Shown in pieces: positions 57,101 to 63,950 of a stretch of DNA of 64,000 nucleotides. Positions within the stretch are counted from its first letter, which is position 1. Each line of letters opens with the position of its first letter. Position numbers and translations under genes: made by a program. Source of the DNA: Lumbricus rubellus (Eukaryota; Annelida; Clitellata; Crassiclitellata; Lumbricidae); NCBI GenBank assembly GCA_945859605.1, contig OX243812.1, positions 1,052,501-1,116,500 on the forward strand, given 5' to 3'. The notes beneath the pieces are model-generated. The model worked only from the letters and a program-made list of their open reading frames with translations, was not told the DNA's origin and did no database searches.

Positions 57101-57649
57101 CCTAATTATGAGAGATGTACTATTTTCGATGAAAATCTAATAGCCGTTCACATGAAAAAAACTAAATTGTACTATAATAAACCTATATATCTTGGCATGT
57201 GTATATTAGACTTGAGCAAAACGTTGATGTATGAATTTCATTACAATTACATCAAGGATAAATACGGAAATAGAGCTAAATTATTATTTACCGATACAGA
57301 TTCTTTGACATACGAAATTAAAACTGAAGACTTTTACTCAGATATCGCAGGCGATATTAAGGCTCGATTCGATACGAGTGAATACCCGAGAGATCATCCA
57401 TCTGGTATTGAGGTTGGAGTAAATAAAAAAGTTATTGGAATGTTCAAGGATGAAACTAGTGGGAAACAGATAAAAGAATTTATCGGGTTGCGAGCAAAGT
57501 TGTATTCTTATAAGATGGCTGCTGGAGATGAGCACAAGAAATGTAAAGGTATTAAGAAGAATGTTGTCCAGAAAACTATTACTCACGAAGATTATAAAGA
57601 CTGCTTATTTACTAAAAAAAGAACAACAACGAACGATGAATGTTATTAG
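54110..57649 (+). CDS. protein-primed family B DNA polymerase
   Basis: 1179 residues in this frame. Replicates the element from protein-primed ends. Visible in order: Polinton-type N terminus (NEFADWLLSYVPE), C2H2-like finger about 365-390 (YCKRCMNGF...HNEYCKHH), Exo I YADFESF (about 418-424), an endonuclease VII-like Cys/His cluster about 521-553 (CHICEKPLGEDRVRDHCH), Exo II FHNLSGYDCHL (about 565), Exo III YHDLYNVSDVLLLAD (about 725), Pol A DANNLYGWAM (about 827), Pol B FKLMNNSVFGKT (about 961), Pol C LLFTDTDSLTYE (about 1060) and a KLYSYK motif (about 1126). All catalytic acids are present. The frame leaves the family sequence at the seven-A run 57614-57620 and ends early; the true C-terminal tail lies in another frame to 57782. 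Confidence 0.95.
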   Translation: MDLKKSSLRNMNHVEHLLDSPVPDIKIPTLTPTPGKYKPVAPKRKYKNRVRTKINEFADWLLSYVPERDNKVVNEKLESLKSTVSRIFDKTKIRETASAIKGFTKQYRIDGINGMDASSFLDFVRPQVVNLLSSNRQTKTNLVLTCTMERVDMKSGIVTSEDIPFVSRAEVILEATDLNEIYSRKKDKIMESIASFQMQGSNWRFKAVVKLDINTVKYTPLRGSSYIPLPSFLANKKAIINMKNHDEECFKWCITRALNPVDDHPEKITKALKEQSKKLNWSGIEFPVATDANVIGKFERNNNISVNIFGYEKHVYPLYLSNCESNICVDLLLISNGERKHYCWIKNFNRLMTFRTANSHYSAHYCKRCMNGFTTTEALNNHNEYCKHHNAQKIEMPEKGTMLSFKNYNNSMRVPFIVYADFESFVKPIDTCQPNPELSYTNKYQKHIPSSFCYHIKCFDDSVYSQDPVTFTAESEDDDVGQIFVDKLEENIKQIYNQFKFPKKMIFTEEDKKCFDGATICHICEKPLGEDRVRDHCHLSGKFRGAAHNICNVNYKVPKFFPVVFHNLSGYDCHLFIKKLRGNNGEKINCIPNNEEKYISFSREVVVDKFVNKEGKEITVKRQLRFIDSFKFMASSLDALSRNLSKDQCKNIGKRYTGKKLDLLLRKGIYPYDYVDSFTTFNETELPPKSAFYSKLNDSNISDEDYEHAKTVWKEFGCKTFREYHDLYNVSDVLLLADVFENFRDVCMKNYTLDPAWYFTSPGLAWDAALKLTGVKLELLNDYDMILMLRQGMRGGVSTISNRYGKANNKYMSDFNSNENSTFITYLDANNLYGWAMIKNLPTHGFKWMNEDELNNWRSIPCILEVNLEYPKELHDLHNDFPLAPESIEINKVKKLIPNLNDKKKYVIHYDNLKLYESLGLKITKVHRGVLFEESDWLKKYIDLNTALRTKATNDFEKDFFKLMNNSVFGKTCENIENRVDVELVCQEERAIELAAKPNYERCTIFDENLIAVHMKKTKLYYNKPIYLGMCILDLSKTLMYEFHYNYIKDKYGNRAKLLFTDTDSLTYEIKTEDFYSDIAGDIKARFDTSEYPRDHPSGIEVGVNKKVIGMFKDETSGKQIKEFIGLRAKLYSYKMAAGDEHKKCKGIKKNVVQKTITHEDYKDCLFTKKRTTTNDECY

Positions 57650-57782
57650 ATCTTATCATCACGATATTTATACAGAAGAAATTAATAAAGTTGCATTATC
57701 TGCAGATGACGATAAACGGGTAATAATGATAGATGGTATTCATACACTAGCATATGGTCACTACTCGTTGAAAACTATTTAA
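57621..57782 (+). pseudogene. detached C-terminal tail of polymerase B
   Basis: About 50 codons in the +1 frame relative to the polymerase (TMNVIRSYHHDIYTEEINKV, then ALSADDDKRVIM) match the usual C terminus of Polinton polymerases up to a stop at 57780-57782. The break falls at the A7 run 57614-57620. The loss removes only the tail; the catalytic core is upstream. Confidence 0.85.
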
Positions 57783-57799
57783 AGAAAAATATATATATA

Positions 57800-58492
57800 A
57801 TGGATGACTCTAAAGTGTGTACCAAATGTAGGATGGAAAAAAACTTAAACGAATTTCATAAAGATAAATCAAATAAGAGCGGTTATTATACTATTTGTAA
57901 AACGTGTAAAAAGACCAAAATGAAGGAACTTAGGCAAAAATACTCGATACTAGAGACTAGGGAAATAAAAGATAAAAAAGTTTGCTGTCGATGTAAGAAA
58001 GAGAAGAACATATTAGAATTTGTAAAAAATAGATGTTGTAAAGACGGGTTTGATAAAGAATGTAAGGAATGTAAATATAAATATAATCACTCGTATTCTG
58101 AAGCTCGAAAGCAATATGATCCTGAGTTTAAAATACTTAAAAATATGAGGAGTAGGCTTAGTGAATCATTAAGAGGTAAATCGAAATCACAAACGACGTG
58201 CCAACTTATCGGTGTTGACTTTGAAATATTTACTAAATGGATTGAATTTCAGTTAGAAGAAGGAATGACAATGGAAAATTACGGTTCGGTTTGGCATTTC
58301 GATCATGTTTTGCCATTATCGTCGTTCAACTTGCTAGACGAAGAAGAACTTCTTAAAGCTATGAATTGGAAGAATATTCGTCCATTGCTACCGGTTAAAA
58401 ATATGCAAAAAGCAAACAAAATAGATCGCTGGCTATATGTAATGCAGGAAGTAAAATCGAATTACTTTTTAAAACATTTAGATGAAATATAA
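57800..58492 (+). CDS. HNH endonuclease with two zinc ribbons
   Basis: 230 residues. Two similar Cys4 ribbons start VCTKCRMEKNLNEFHKDKSN (residues 7-26, completed by CKTCKK) and VCCRCKKEKNILEFVKNRCC (completed by CKECKY). A C-terminal HNH core follows: WHFDHVLPLSSFNL (about 173-187) and NWKNIRPLLPVKNMQKANK (about 197-215), with the paired His, Asp-His and Asn expected of the family. Such proteins occur in phages and giant viruses as homing-type nucleases. In this element it could make nicks for replication, resolve DNA, or spread the element. It lies between the polymerase and protease genes and its stop overlaps the protease start context. Confidence 0.85.
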   Translation: MDDSKVCTKCRMEKNLNEFHKDKSNKSGYYTICKTCKKTKMKELRQKYSILETREIKDKKVCCRCKKEKNILEFVKNRCCKDGFDKECKECKYKYNHSYSEARKQYDPEFKILKNMRSRLSESLRGKSKSQTTCQLIGVDFEIFTKWIEFQLEEGMTMENYGSVWHFDHVLPLSSFNLLDEEELLKAMNWKNIRPLLPVKNMQKANKIDRWLYVMQEVKSNYFLKHLDEI

Positions 58493-58928
58493 AATGAGTT
58501 CTAAGATCTACAAAGACATAAATGTTGAGGGTGTAGTACTACCGAATATTGCTTTATCGAACGTGGATCTAATCGAAGCGGCTAAGAAACTAAACATCAA
58601 TAATTTCAGAGGAGTATTTCTCAGAGACGAATTACCTATGAGTCCGAGAGATAATGAATGTGGTATTCTTAATCTAGACGACTCGAACGGTAGAGGGACC
58701 CACTGGTGCACTTTCTTAAAGAGCGGTAATGAGAAAATATATTTCGATAGTTACGGCCTTCCTCCCCCTCTGGAACTGATAAAGTATTTACGCCGTCCAG
58801 TGTTATATAACAGCGAGCGAATACAACCCGATAACGAAGTGTTTTGCGGCCATTTGTGTCTGTACGTCTTAAAGAAGACGATGAACGATGGTTGTAAATT
58901 TCAAGAAGTTATAAATGGCTTGCATTAA
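58482..58928 (+). CDS. adenain-like cysteine protease (Ulp1 fold)
   Basis: 148 residues from the first ATG. The second Met (58494) follows AAATATAAA and is the more likely start, giving 144 residues. The adenovirus-type maturation protease would cleave capsid precursors. Catalytic set visible: His in GRGTHWCTF (about 71), Asp in IYFDSYGLPPP (about 87), the Gln of RIQPDNEVFCGHLCLYVL (about 116) and Cys within FCGHLCLY (about 122-126). Shorter than adenovirus protease, as usual in Polintons. The first ATG lies inside the end of the HNH gene (overlap of 11 bases), which the second Met would avoid. Frame intact. Confidence 0.92.
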   Translation: MKYKMSSKIYKDINVEGVVLPNIALSNVDLIEAAKKLNINNFRGVFLRDELPMSPRDNECGILNLDDSNGRGTHWCTFLKSGNEKIYFDSYGLPPPLELIKYLRRPVLYNSERIQPDNEVFCGHLCLYVLKKTMNDGCKFQEVINGLH

Positions 58929-58957
58929 AAATTATTATATATAAATATATATATAAA

Positions 58958-59722
58958 ATGCCTATCGATAAATTTGGTCACACCGCTGCTGGAGGAACAT
59001 CACGAAGAGTAATCGCTGGAGGTGTTACTCTTAGCCAAGTAAATGCTAATTTTCTTCGATTGGATGGAGCAAATCTGCCGACTGGAAATTTAAAAATGAA
59101 TGGACATGTGATAAAAGGTCTCCCAGTAACGAATACTTCGACTGCCGGAATGGATGAAGCTTTAAGTAGGGGGCAAGCCATTGATTTGATAACGAATCAC
59201 AACGATTCTCCGTCCAACGATAATCATTTGACGAATAAGAAATACGTTGATGAACAAGTTACAAAGTACGTCGATAAATCTCTGAAAAAGTGTCGTGCTG
59301 GGTATATTCCTCCCTTGGAAGCTGATGTAAGTGTAACAGGATTCGTTGCTAGCGCCAGTTCTTGTTTTGCCGGAAGCAAAGCCTACCATGCTTTCACTAA
59401 TCTCACTGACGATGTTAACGCAGCTTGGGTTTCGGGTGAAGATGAAACTGTTTGGTTACAAATTAAATGTCCTGAGCCAGTTAAAATTTGGAGAATTGCG
59501 TTGAAAACCGTATCTGTATCTTATTGGAATTTATCCGCTAGCAATGATGGAGCAGTGTTTGCACACTTACATACATCTTCAACTCCTTCAGAGACTATTC
59601 CGACATTTTTTAATATTTCTACTACGGATGCGTATCAATATTACAGAGTTAGAGTACTGGCAAAGGATAACGATCTTCCACGAGGGATTCAGGTAATGCA
59701 ATTATATGTATACGATGACTAA
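58958..59722 (+). CDS. fibre-like protein 1 with galactose-binding-like head
   Basis: 254 residues. N-terminal part (1-105) resembles phage tail-fibre shaft repeats: VTLSQVNANFLRLDGANLP, GNLKMNGHVIKGLP, and LTNKKYVDEQV. It is nearly identical in DNA and protein to the start of the next gene. The head (about 120-254) has AYHAFTNLTDDVNAAWVSGE, VWLQIKCPEPVKIWRIALK, WNLSASNDG and YYRVRVLAKD, which fits an F5/8-type-C (discoidin) galactose-binding-like beta-sandwich. A vertex fibre for host-cell attachment is inferred from position next to virion genes and from phage and adenovirus precedents. TATA-like TATATATAAA immediately precedes the ATG. Confidence 0.8.
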   Translation: MPIDKFGHTAAGGTSRRVIAGGVTLSQVNANFLRLDGANLPTGNLKMNGHVIKGLPVTNTSTAGMDEALSRGQAIDLITNHNDSPSNDNHLTNKKYVDEQVTKYVDKSLKKCRAGYIPPLEADVSVTGFVASASSCFAGSKAYHAFTNLTDDVNAAWVSGEDETVWLQIKCPEPVKIWRIALKTVSVSYWNLSASNDGAVFAHLHTSSTPSETIPTFFNISTTDAYQYYRVRVLAKDNDLPRGIQVMQLYVYDD

Positions 59723-59752
59723 TCTGCATTAAAAATTATTATTATATATAAA

Positions 59753-60826
59753 ATGCCTGTCGATAAATTCGGTCACACCGATGTTGGTTCATCACAAAGA
59801 GTAATCGCTGGAGGTGTCACTCTTAGTCAAGTAAATGCTAGTTTTCTTCGATTGGATGGAGCAAACATCGCGACTGGAAATCTAAAAATGGGTGGTCACA
59901 AAATTAAAGGACTGCCCACAACGAAGCCTTTGACAGCAGGAATGGATGAGGCCTTAAGTTGGGGTCAAGCCATTGATTTGATAACGAATCACGACGATTC
60001 TCCGTCCAACGATAATCATTTGACGAATAAGAAATACGTTGATGAACAAGTTACATTGAAGGTGTCTAAAACTGGTGATACCATGACTGGTGATCTAATC
60101 TTAAACGTTGGCACCGATCGTCTGCGTTCAATGGGTTGTAAGGACTTGAGAGGAGAAAATAAAGAATTCACCATTTTCTTAGGTAGTATACGAAATAAAC
60201 TACAATGTTCGTTAAACAATCCTATTACATTACAATCGATGGATGGATTTCGTTTTAGAATAAACAATGAAATCATGTTAGAGATGGTTAAGTCACTCGA
60301 TGGCACTCCTCCGTCTAAAATAAATGTGTATAAGTCCATCTTTATGCATGATGCTTACATTACAGGACTACACGAACCCAACAACGCCAGCGATGCAGCT
60401 ACGAAGCAGTATGTAGATTCTATCTCAATCGGTCCCGCGCTTAGCATTCATTCTTTAACTTGGCAATTCTTAATCGCTAAAACTCACACAAGAGTTACTT
60501 TCGATAGTGTAAGATTCAAAACCGATGGTGTCATAAGTGCGGGACTGACCCGTTTCACTCCCGGTAAAGCCGGATACTATTTCGTTTCGACGTACATAGA
60601 ATTTGGTAACAGTAGTACCACTCCTGGTAACGTCTACCTGTATAGAAATGGGGCGAATTACATGCAAATTGCGGGCGGAGGGGGAACGGGAGCTGCGTTT
60701 AACAATTCAACCGGTAGTTGCATAATTTTCGTAACCAATACCGATTTTCTCGAGATATTCGCTTATTCGCACATCGCACTAAATATATTAGCTAGAGACT
60801 TTTCGGCAGTATTCTTACGACCTTAA
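59753..60826 (+). CDS. fibre-like protein 2 with C1q/TNF-like head
   Basis: 357 residues. Residues 1-103 duplicate the shaft start of the upstream gene (VTLSQVNASFLRLDGANIA, GNLKMGGHKIKGLP). VSKTGDTMTGDLILN (about 104-118), a classic tail-fibre repeat, follows, with a second shaft repeat near 203-225 (ITGLHEPNNASDAATKQYVD). The head (about 245-357) reads RFTPGKAGYYFVSTYIEFG, VYLYRNGANYMQIAGG, SCIIFVTNTDFLEIFAYSH and FSAVFL, the strand pattern of C1q/TNF-like trimeric jelly rolls. Probable attachment protein with a different ligand range from fibre 1. Last gene of the element; a SINE begins 17 bp beyond the stop. Confidence 0.83.
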   Translation: MPVDKFGHTDVGSSQRVIAGGVTLSQVNASFLRLDGANIATGNLKMGGHKIKGLPTTKPLTAGMDEALSWGQAIDLITNHDDSPSNDNHLTNKKYVDEQVTLKVSKTGDTMTGDLILNVGTDRLRSMGCKDLRGENKEFTIFLGSIRNKLQCSLNNPITLQSMDGFRFRINNEIMLEMVKSLDGTPPSKINVYKSIFMHDAYITGLHEPNNASDAATKQYVDSISIGPALSIHSLTWQFLIAKTHTRVTFDSVRFKTDGVISAGLTRFTPGKAGYYFVSTYIEFGNSSTTPGNVYLYRNGANYMQIAGGGGTGAAFNNSTGSCIIFVTNTDFLEIFAYSHIALNILARDFSAVFLRP

Positions 60827-60842
60827 TTTCCTTGCTGATCGA

Positions 60843-61050
60843 AATAATAAAAGACTTCCAAAGGGCGGTGACCAATCCTCTCCCTCGCCGTCTCATCATC
60901 CACTGACCGTGTACTCATCATAGCTGAGTCGGCTTGTGGAACAGAAATCTCGTAACAAATTTCTGCCCCGGCGGGGAATTGAACCCCCGACCTCTTGGTT
61001 GACAGTTCAGCGCGCTAACCACTGTACTACCGAGCACCCCCCTCAGGAAA
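60843..61050 (-). mobile_element. full-length tRNA-derived SINE
   Basis: Minus strand: tRNA-Asp-like head GGTGCTCGGTAGTACAGTGG (A box), GAACTGTCAACC (GTC anticodon-like loop) and GGGGGTTCAATTCCCC (B box) at about 61041-60964. A body of about 90 bp follows, then the tail CACCGCCCTTTGG...TCTTTTATTATTTC near 60843. The acceptor stem does not pair fully, so it is a SINE and not a working tRNA gene. It abuts the right end of the Polinton. Confidence 0.8.
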
Positions 61051-61200
61051 TAATAAAAGACCCTCAAAGGAGAAGAGGAGGAAATAATAAAAGACCTCTT
61101 GGTTGACAGTCCAGCGCGCTAACCACTGTACTACCGAGCACCCCCCTCAGGAAATAATAAAAGACCCCCAAAGGGCACAATTAACTACTACTCTCGATTG
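61051..61200 (-). mobile_element. SINE/LINE tail composite, inverted copy of 44690-44815
   Basis: Minus strand: TAGTAGTTAATTGTGCCC (LINE 3' UTR), the TTTTATTATTTCC tail, then the internally deleted SINE head (GGTGCTCGGTAGTACAGTGG ... GAGGTC) running into TTTTATTATTTCC. It is almost identical, over about 125 bp, to the plus-strand composite on the other side of the Polinton. Confidence 0.8.
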
Positions 61201-62599
61201 TTGTATACGCCTCTTTCTTCCAAATACCTGTTTCTGCTCTCGGGGCTCTCGTGCTTGAAAGCGCCACCACATTACCATGGCTGTTAATGGCGCTATATAA
61301 ATTACTAATTACATTGCATACACTTGCATTGACAGTGACGAGTGGAGGAGATGCGCTACAGAGATGCGTGGGAAGGACAAAGCATTAGAATGCATCAAGT
61401 ATAAAAGACTGCAGCAAATGCTCTATAATGGTCTGTGTCTATACATGTCAAGACCGTGCGCCTTCACCGCTGTTGTCTGGTGTTTACATATCGCCGAAGA
61501 ATGGTTCACGCAGGTCAGTGGAGTTAACTCGATCGGATGTTGTCTCTCGTGGCGTTCAAAACTACCGACCGACAAGCGACAGATGCCTTCGACTGTGCAA
61601 TCCTTGTACCCGACGATAAGACGGTCACGCGCGTTATCTTCTACCAGCGAGGGGCTTCAGTTTCGTCAGCGTTTCGTGTTTTCGAGCCCTGTCACCTGTC
61701 GCCGCTCTACTCTATTAACGCAACCTGTACCAGAGACTCTGAACTTTCACACCATCTAAAGGCTGTCGACGGGATTCTGTTGGATGATTCTACGTGTCTG
61801 CGAGGGATCGCCACTGAAGACTGTTTCCGGCTTACTGTGACTTATTTTGCTATATGATGAAATTTTCTTGTTGTTATGACATTTAACATCACTTCGGCTA
61901 GTTAGCGCAGAGAGCGCCTCTGAGTAGATTTCTTGAAGAGGCGCTATATAAATTCTCTAAATAAATAAATAAATAAATAAATGTAATAGCCTATTATCTG
62001 TATGAGAGCCACTGTTTGGGATCCTTGCGAGTAAGGCTTCACCCATCTAGACCAGCCACAGACCAAGACTGTGTACTAGTGTAGGTCTTCCTTCACATAA
62101 TAACAGACCTATCATTCCGATTATTCGATAGAACTGTCAACCTACAGAATGATGATAATCGGAACAAAGAACTATATAAAGACTTATACTCTGACTCCTC
62201 CGCGTCCACTGAAAACCAAATTTGCTGACAGAATATTAGAATAATTTAAAAAATAATAAAAGTCATCACAAAAGACATTCCAACGATTCTTTCGAGCCTC
62301 TCAGATCAGAAAGACTTTAATTAATATGCCTCTCAATCATCCTGCGTGCGTCATTTTGAAAATCAAACGAATATTTTTTCGACTGTTGAAGATTGGTTGG
62401 AAAGTAAAAGATAATAATTATTATGTTTTGTTGCTCTTTAGCGTCACTGCCACAACAAATTTGATTGTCGTCACCCCCCCCCCCTCTTTCACAAACATGG
62501 GACTGGCCCTTCCAGAGTATGGGCAGTGTCAAAATTATTCAGTCTAACAGAGAAGACCTTGAGATGCAGATCATGACGTAGAGGATGACGTAGCTGTTG
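61201..62599. other. LINE/SINE tails, no gene supported
   Basis: GCGCTATATAAATTAC near 61291, and a clear 3' stem-loop, AGCGCCTCT...AGAGGCGCT (61914-61946), followed by ATATAAATTCTCTAAATAAA, mark retroposon ends. Frames between 61364 and 61857 are short, overlap in different frames and resemble nothing known. Confidence 0.5.
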
Positions 62600-62822
62600 A
62601 TGACGTTTTGTTTGTATGTGCACTTCAAGCTCTCTTCTCAGAGGCGCTCCCGACTACAGAACGGACACTAGCCGACATCGGAGTTTCGCGCCGTAGAGCT
62701 GTGCAATTGCGAGTGAAGGACTTGACCAAGGTTCCTGCGCGGCGACTTGAGGTGGATTCGAACCTGCAACCATTCGGCTGCAAGGCAACGAACATAGGAT
62801 ACCCACTACACCACCGCGCCTC
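62600..62822 (-). mobile_element. tRNA-derived SINE, minus strand
   Basis: Minus-strand head GGCGCGGTGGTGTAGTGGGT (A box) and GGTTGCAGGTTCGAATCCAC (B box) at about 62820-62745, a body with GACGGCGCGAAACTCC-type sequence, and a tail, TAGTCGGGAGCGCCTCTGAG, near 62640. The tail matches the SINE at 12396-12525. Confidence 0.75.
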
Positions 62823-62876
62823 AAGTTGAGCGATTGGATTGATTGGGTCGATGTGCTTGTGGCTGTAGGCCTACGT

Positions 62877-62960
62877 GTGTAGATGTGCGTGTGTGTGCGT
62901 GTGTGTGTGTGTGTGCGTGTGTGTGTTCATGATTATGATGTGTATGTGTGTGTTGTGTGT
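62877..62960 (+). repeat. TG dinucleotide repeat
   Basis: TGTGTGTGCG-type repeat directly upstream of the acceptor of the candidate exon at 62967. Confidence 0.88.
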
Positions 62961-62966
62961 TGGTAG

Positions 62967-63107
62967 GTTCGATGTCTGCCTTGTTCCATCCGTCCCAAAG
63001 CGTTTCTGTTCACGCGAACAGCGTCGATCGGATTCTATGTGGAGATCAAGTTGCTCCTGAGAATCACAGTCGGTCTTCGTCAAAGAAATCCAGCAACAGC
63101 TTACTAG
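62967..63107 (+). CDS. candidate diacylglycerol kinase exon 4
   Basis: A 141-bp open block between a TGTTGGTAG acceptor and a CTAG|GTATTG donor. Its start phase (two bases completing a codon) fits the phase-1 end of exon 3, and it ends in phase 1. It encodes a serine-rich, low-complexity linker (SMSALFHPSQSVSVHANSVD, then NHSRSSSKKSSNSLL), similar in character to the region between the recoverin-homology block and the EF hands of type I diacylglycerol kinases. No conserved domain proves the link. If right, intron 3 is 32.2 kb and contains the Polinton. A chance open block is the alternative. Confidence 0.4.
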   Translation, partial: VRCLPCSIRPKAFLFTRTASIGFYVEIKLLLRITVGLRQRNPATAY

Positions 63108-63837
63108 GTATTGTATTGTATTTTATCCATAAATTTATATAGCACCTATCGCAGTACGCAATGGCGGCGCAGGATTTCAGTTTTTTGAGAAAGGGACATA
63201 ATCATTTCGGAGACAATTTTTATTTTCATCCACCAAAATTTCTGACGACTTTTTTTTATTTTAGTCGTTTGGTCGAAATTAGGGAGGGGCTAAACGTGGA
63301 AATATTTCAGTTTTTACATGAAAAAAACGGATGGCCTTATTTGGGGGGCTTAGCCCCCTAAGCCCCCCTCTGGCGCCGCTACTGGCAGTGCTCACTAAGC
63401 GAAGACGAGCAAAAGAGCAAAAACGTGGTATTGAACAAGAGAAGAGTCACGTGATCAACTATTTGGGTGTGTGGAGCTTGGAAGAGTGAGTCGGTCAGTC
63501 AGTCAGTCAGTTAGGCAGTCCGTCAGTCAATATGTATTAATGGAGTCCTCTTGTATTGTAGACACCTTTAAGACGTTGAACACAGTTCTATTTAATGATA
63601 GGTCCAGATTTCGTGTTTATTGAAAAAACGCAGTGTAGGCTACTAAACCAAATACCAATAGAATTGCAGAGCTGTTACAGTAATATGCCAAACACAATAG
63701 CCTAATTATAATTTGTAGTCAAAACCAGTAGTTAAACTCAGGATCGATTGGCAATAATGACCAAAGCAATATTATGTTTTATGAATAGCTGTTGAAATCT
63801 TGATTAATCATTGATAATTATTTCTAGTTAATACATT
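63108..63837. other. no gene recognised
   Basis: An ATTGT run and ATAAATTTATATAGCACC tail near 63110-63150, a mobile-element-like GGGGGGCTTAGCCCCCTAAGCCCCCC near 63342-63368, and a GTCAGTCAGTCA run near 63490. No coding support. Confidence 0.4.
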
Positions 63838-63950
63838 TATGCTACGCCTGAAATGACTAACATCTCAATCCTTCTCATCTATCTATACCCTCTCGACGGC
63901 GTCTCCGTTCTCTTGACCGGTCTGACTTCCATTGTATTGCATTGTATATA
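63838..63950 (+). repeat. dispersed repeat, direct copy of 44305-44410
   Basis: Same CTGAAATGACTAACATCTCA to GACCGGTCTGACTTCCATTG sequence with a few substitutions, followed by ATTGT pentamers and ATATAAATTTATT. Confidence 0.8.

Larger units (their letters stand above)
46050..60838 (+). mobile_element. Maverick/Polinton (adintovirus-like) integrated element
   Basis: About 14.8 kb of intron-poor, closely packed genes: retrovirus-like integrase, packaging ATPase, penton-like protein, major capsid protein, adenain-like protease, protein-primed DNA polymerase B and fibre-like proteins. This is the defining gene set of Polintons/adintoviruses, virus-like DNA transposons that carry adenovirus-like virion genes. 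The host sequence on both sides is repeat-rich intronic DNA. The left end has 121-bp tandem repeats; the right end abuts a SINE 17 bp after the last gene. I found no terminal inverted repeats and no 6-bp target duplication, so the outer ends may be lost or lie elsewhere. Several genes carry frame breaks. Confidence 0.93.

Noticed and set aside
60964..61041. tRNA-Asp gene on the minus strand
   Set aside because: A and B boxes and a GTC anticodon-like loop are present, but the acceptor stem pairs poorly and a SINE body and tail follow; it is a SINE head.
44690..61200. The flanking inverted LINE/SINE composites as Polinton terminal inverted repeats
   Set aside because: They consist of recognisable retroposon ends, are 1.2 kb and 0.2 kb from the outermost genes, and show no 6-bp target duplication; kept only as an observation.
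61364..61857. Overlapping frames of 60-130 codons
   Set aside because: No recognisable family and three different frames compete; surrounded by retroposon tails.
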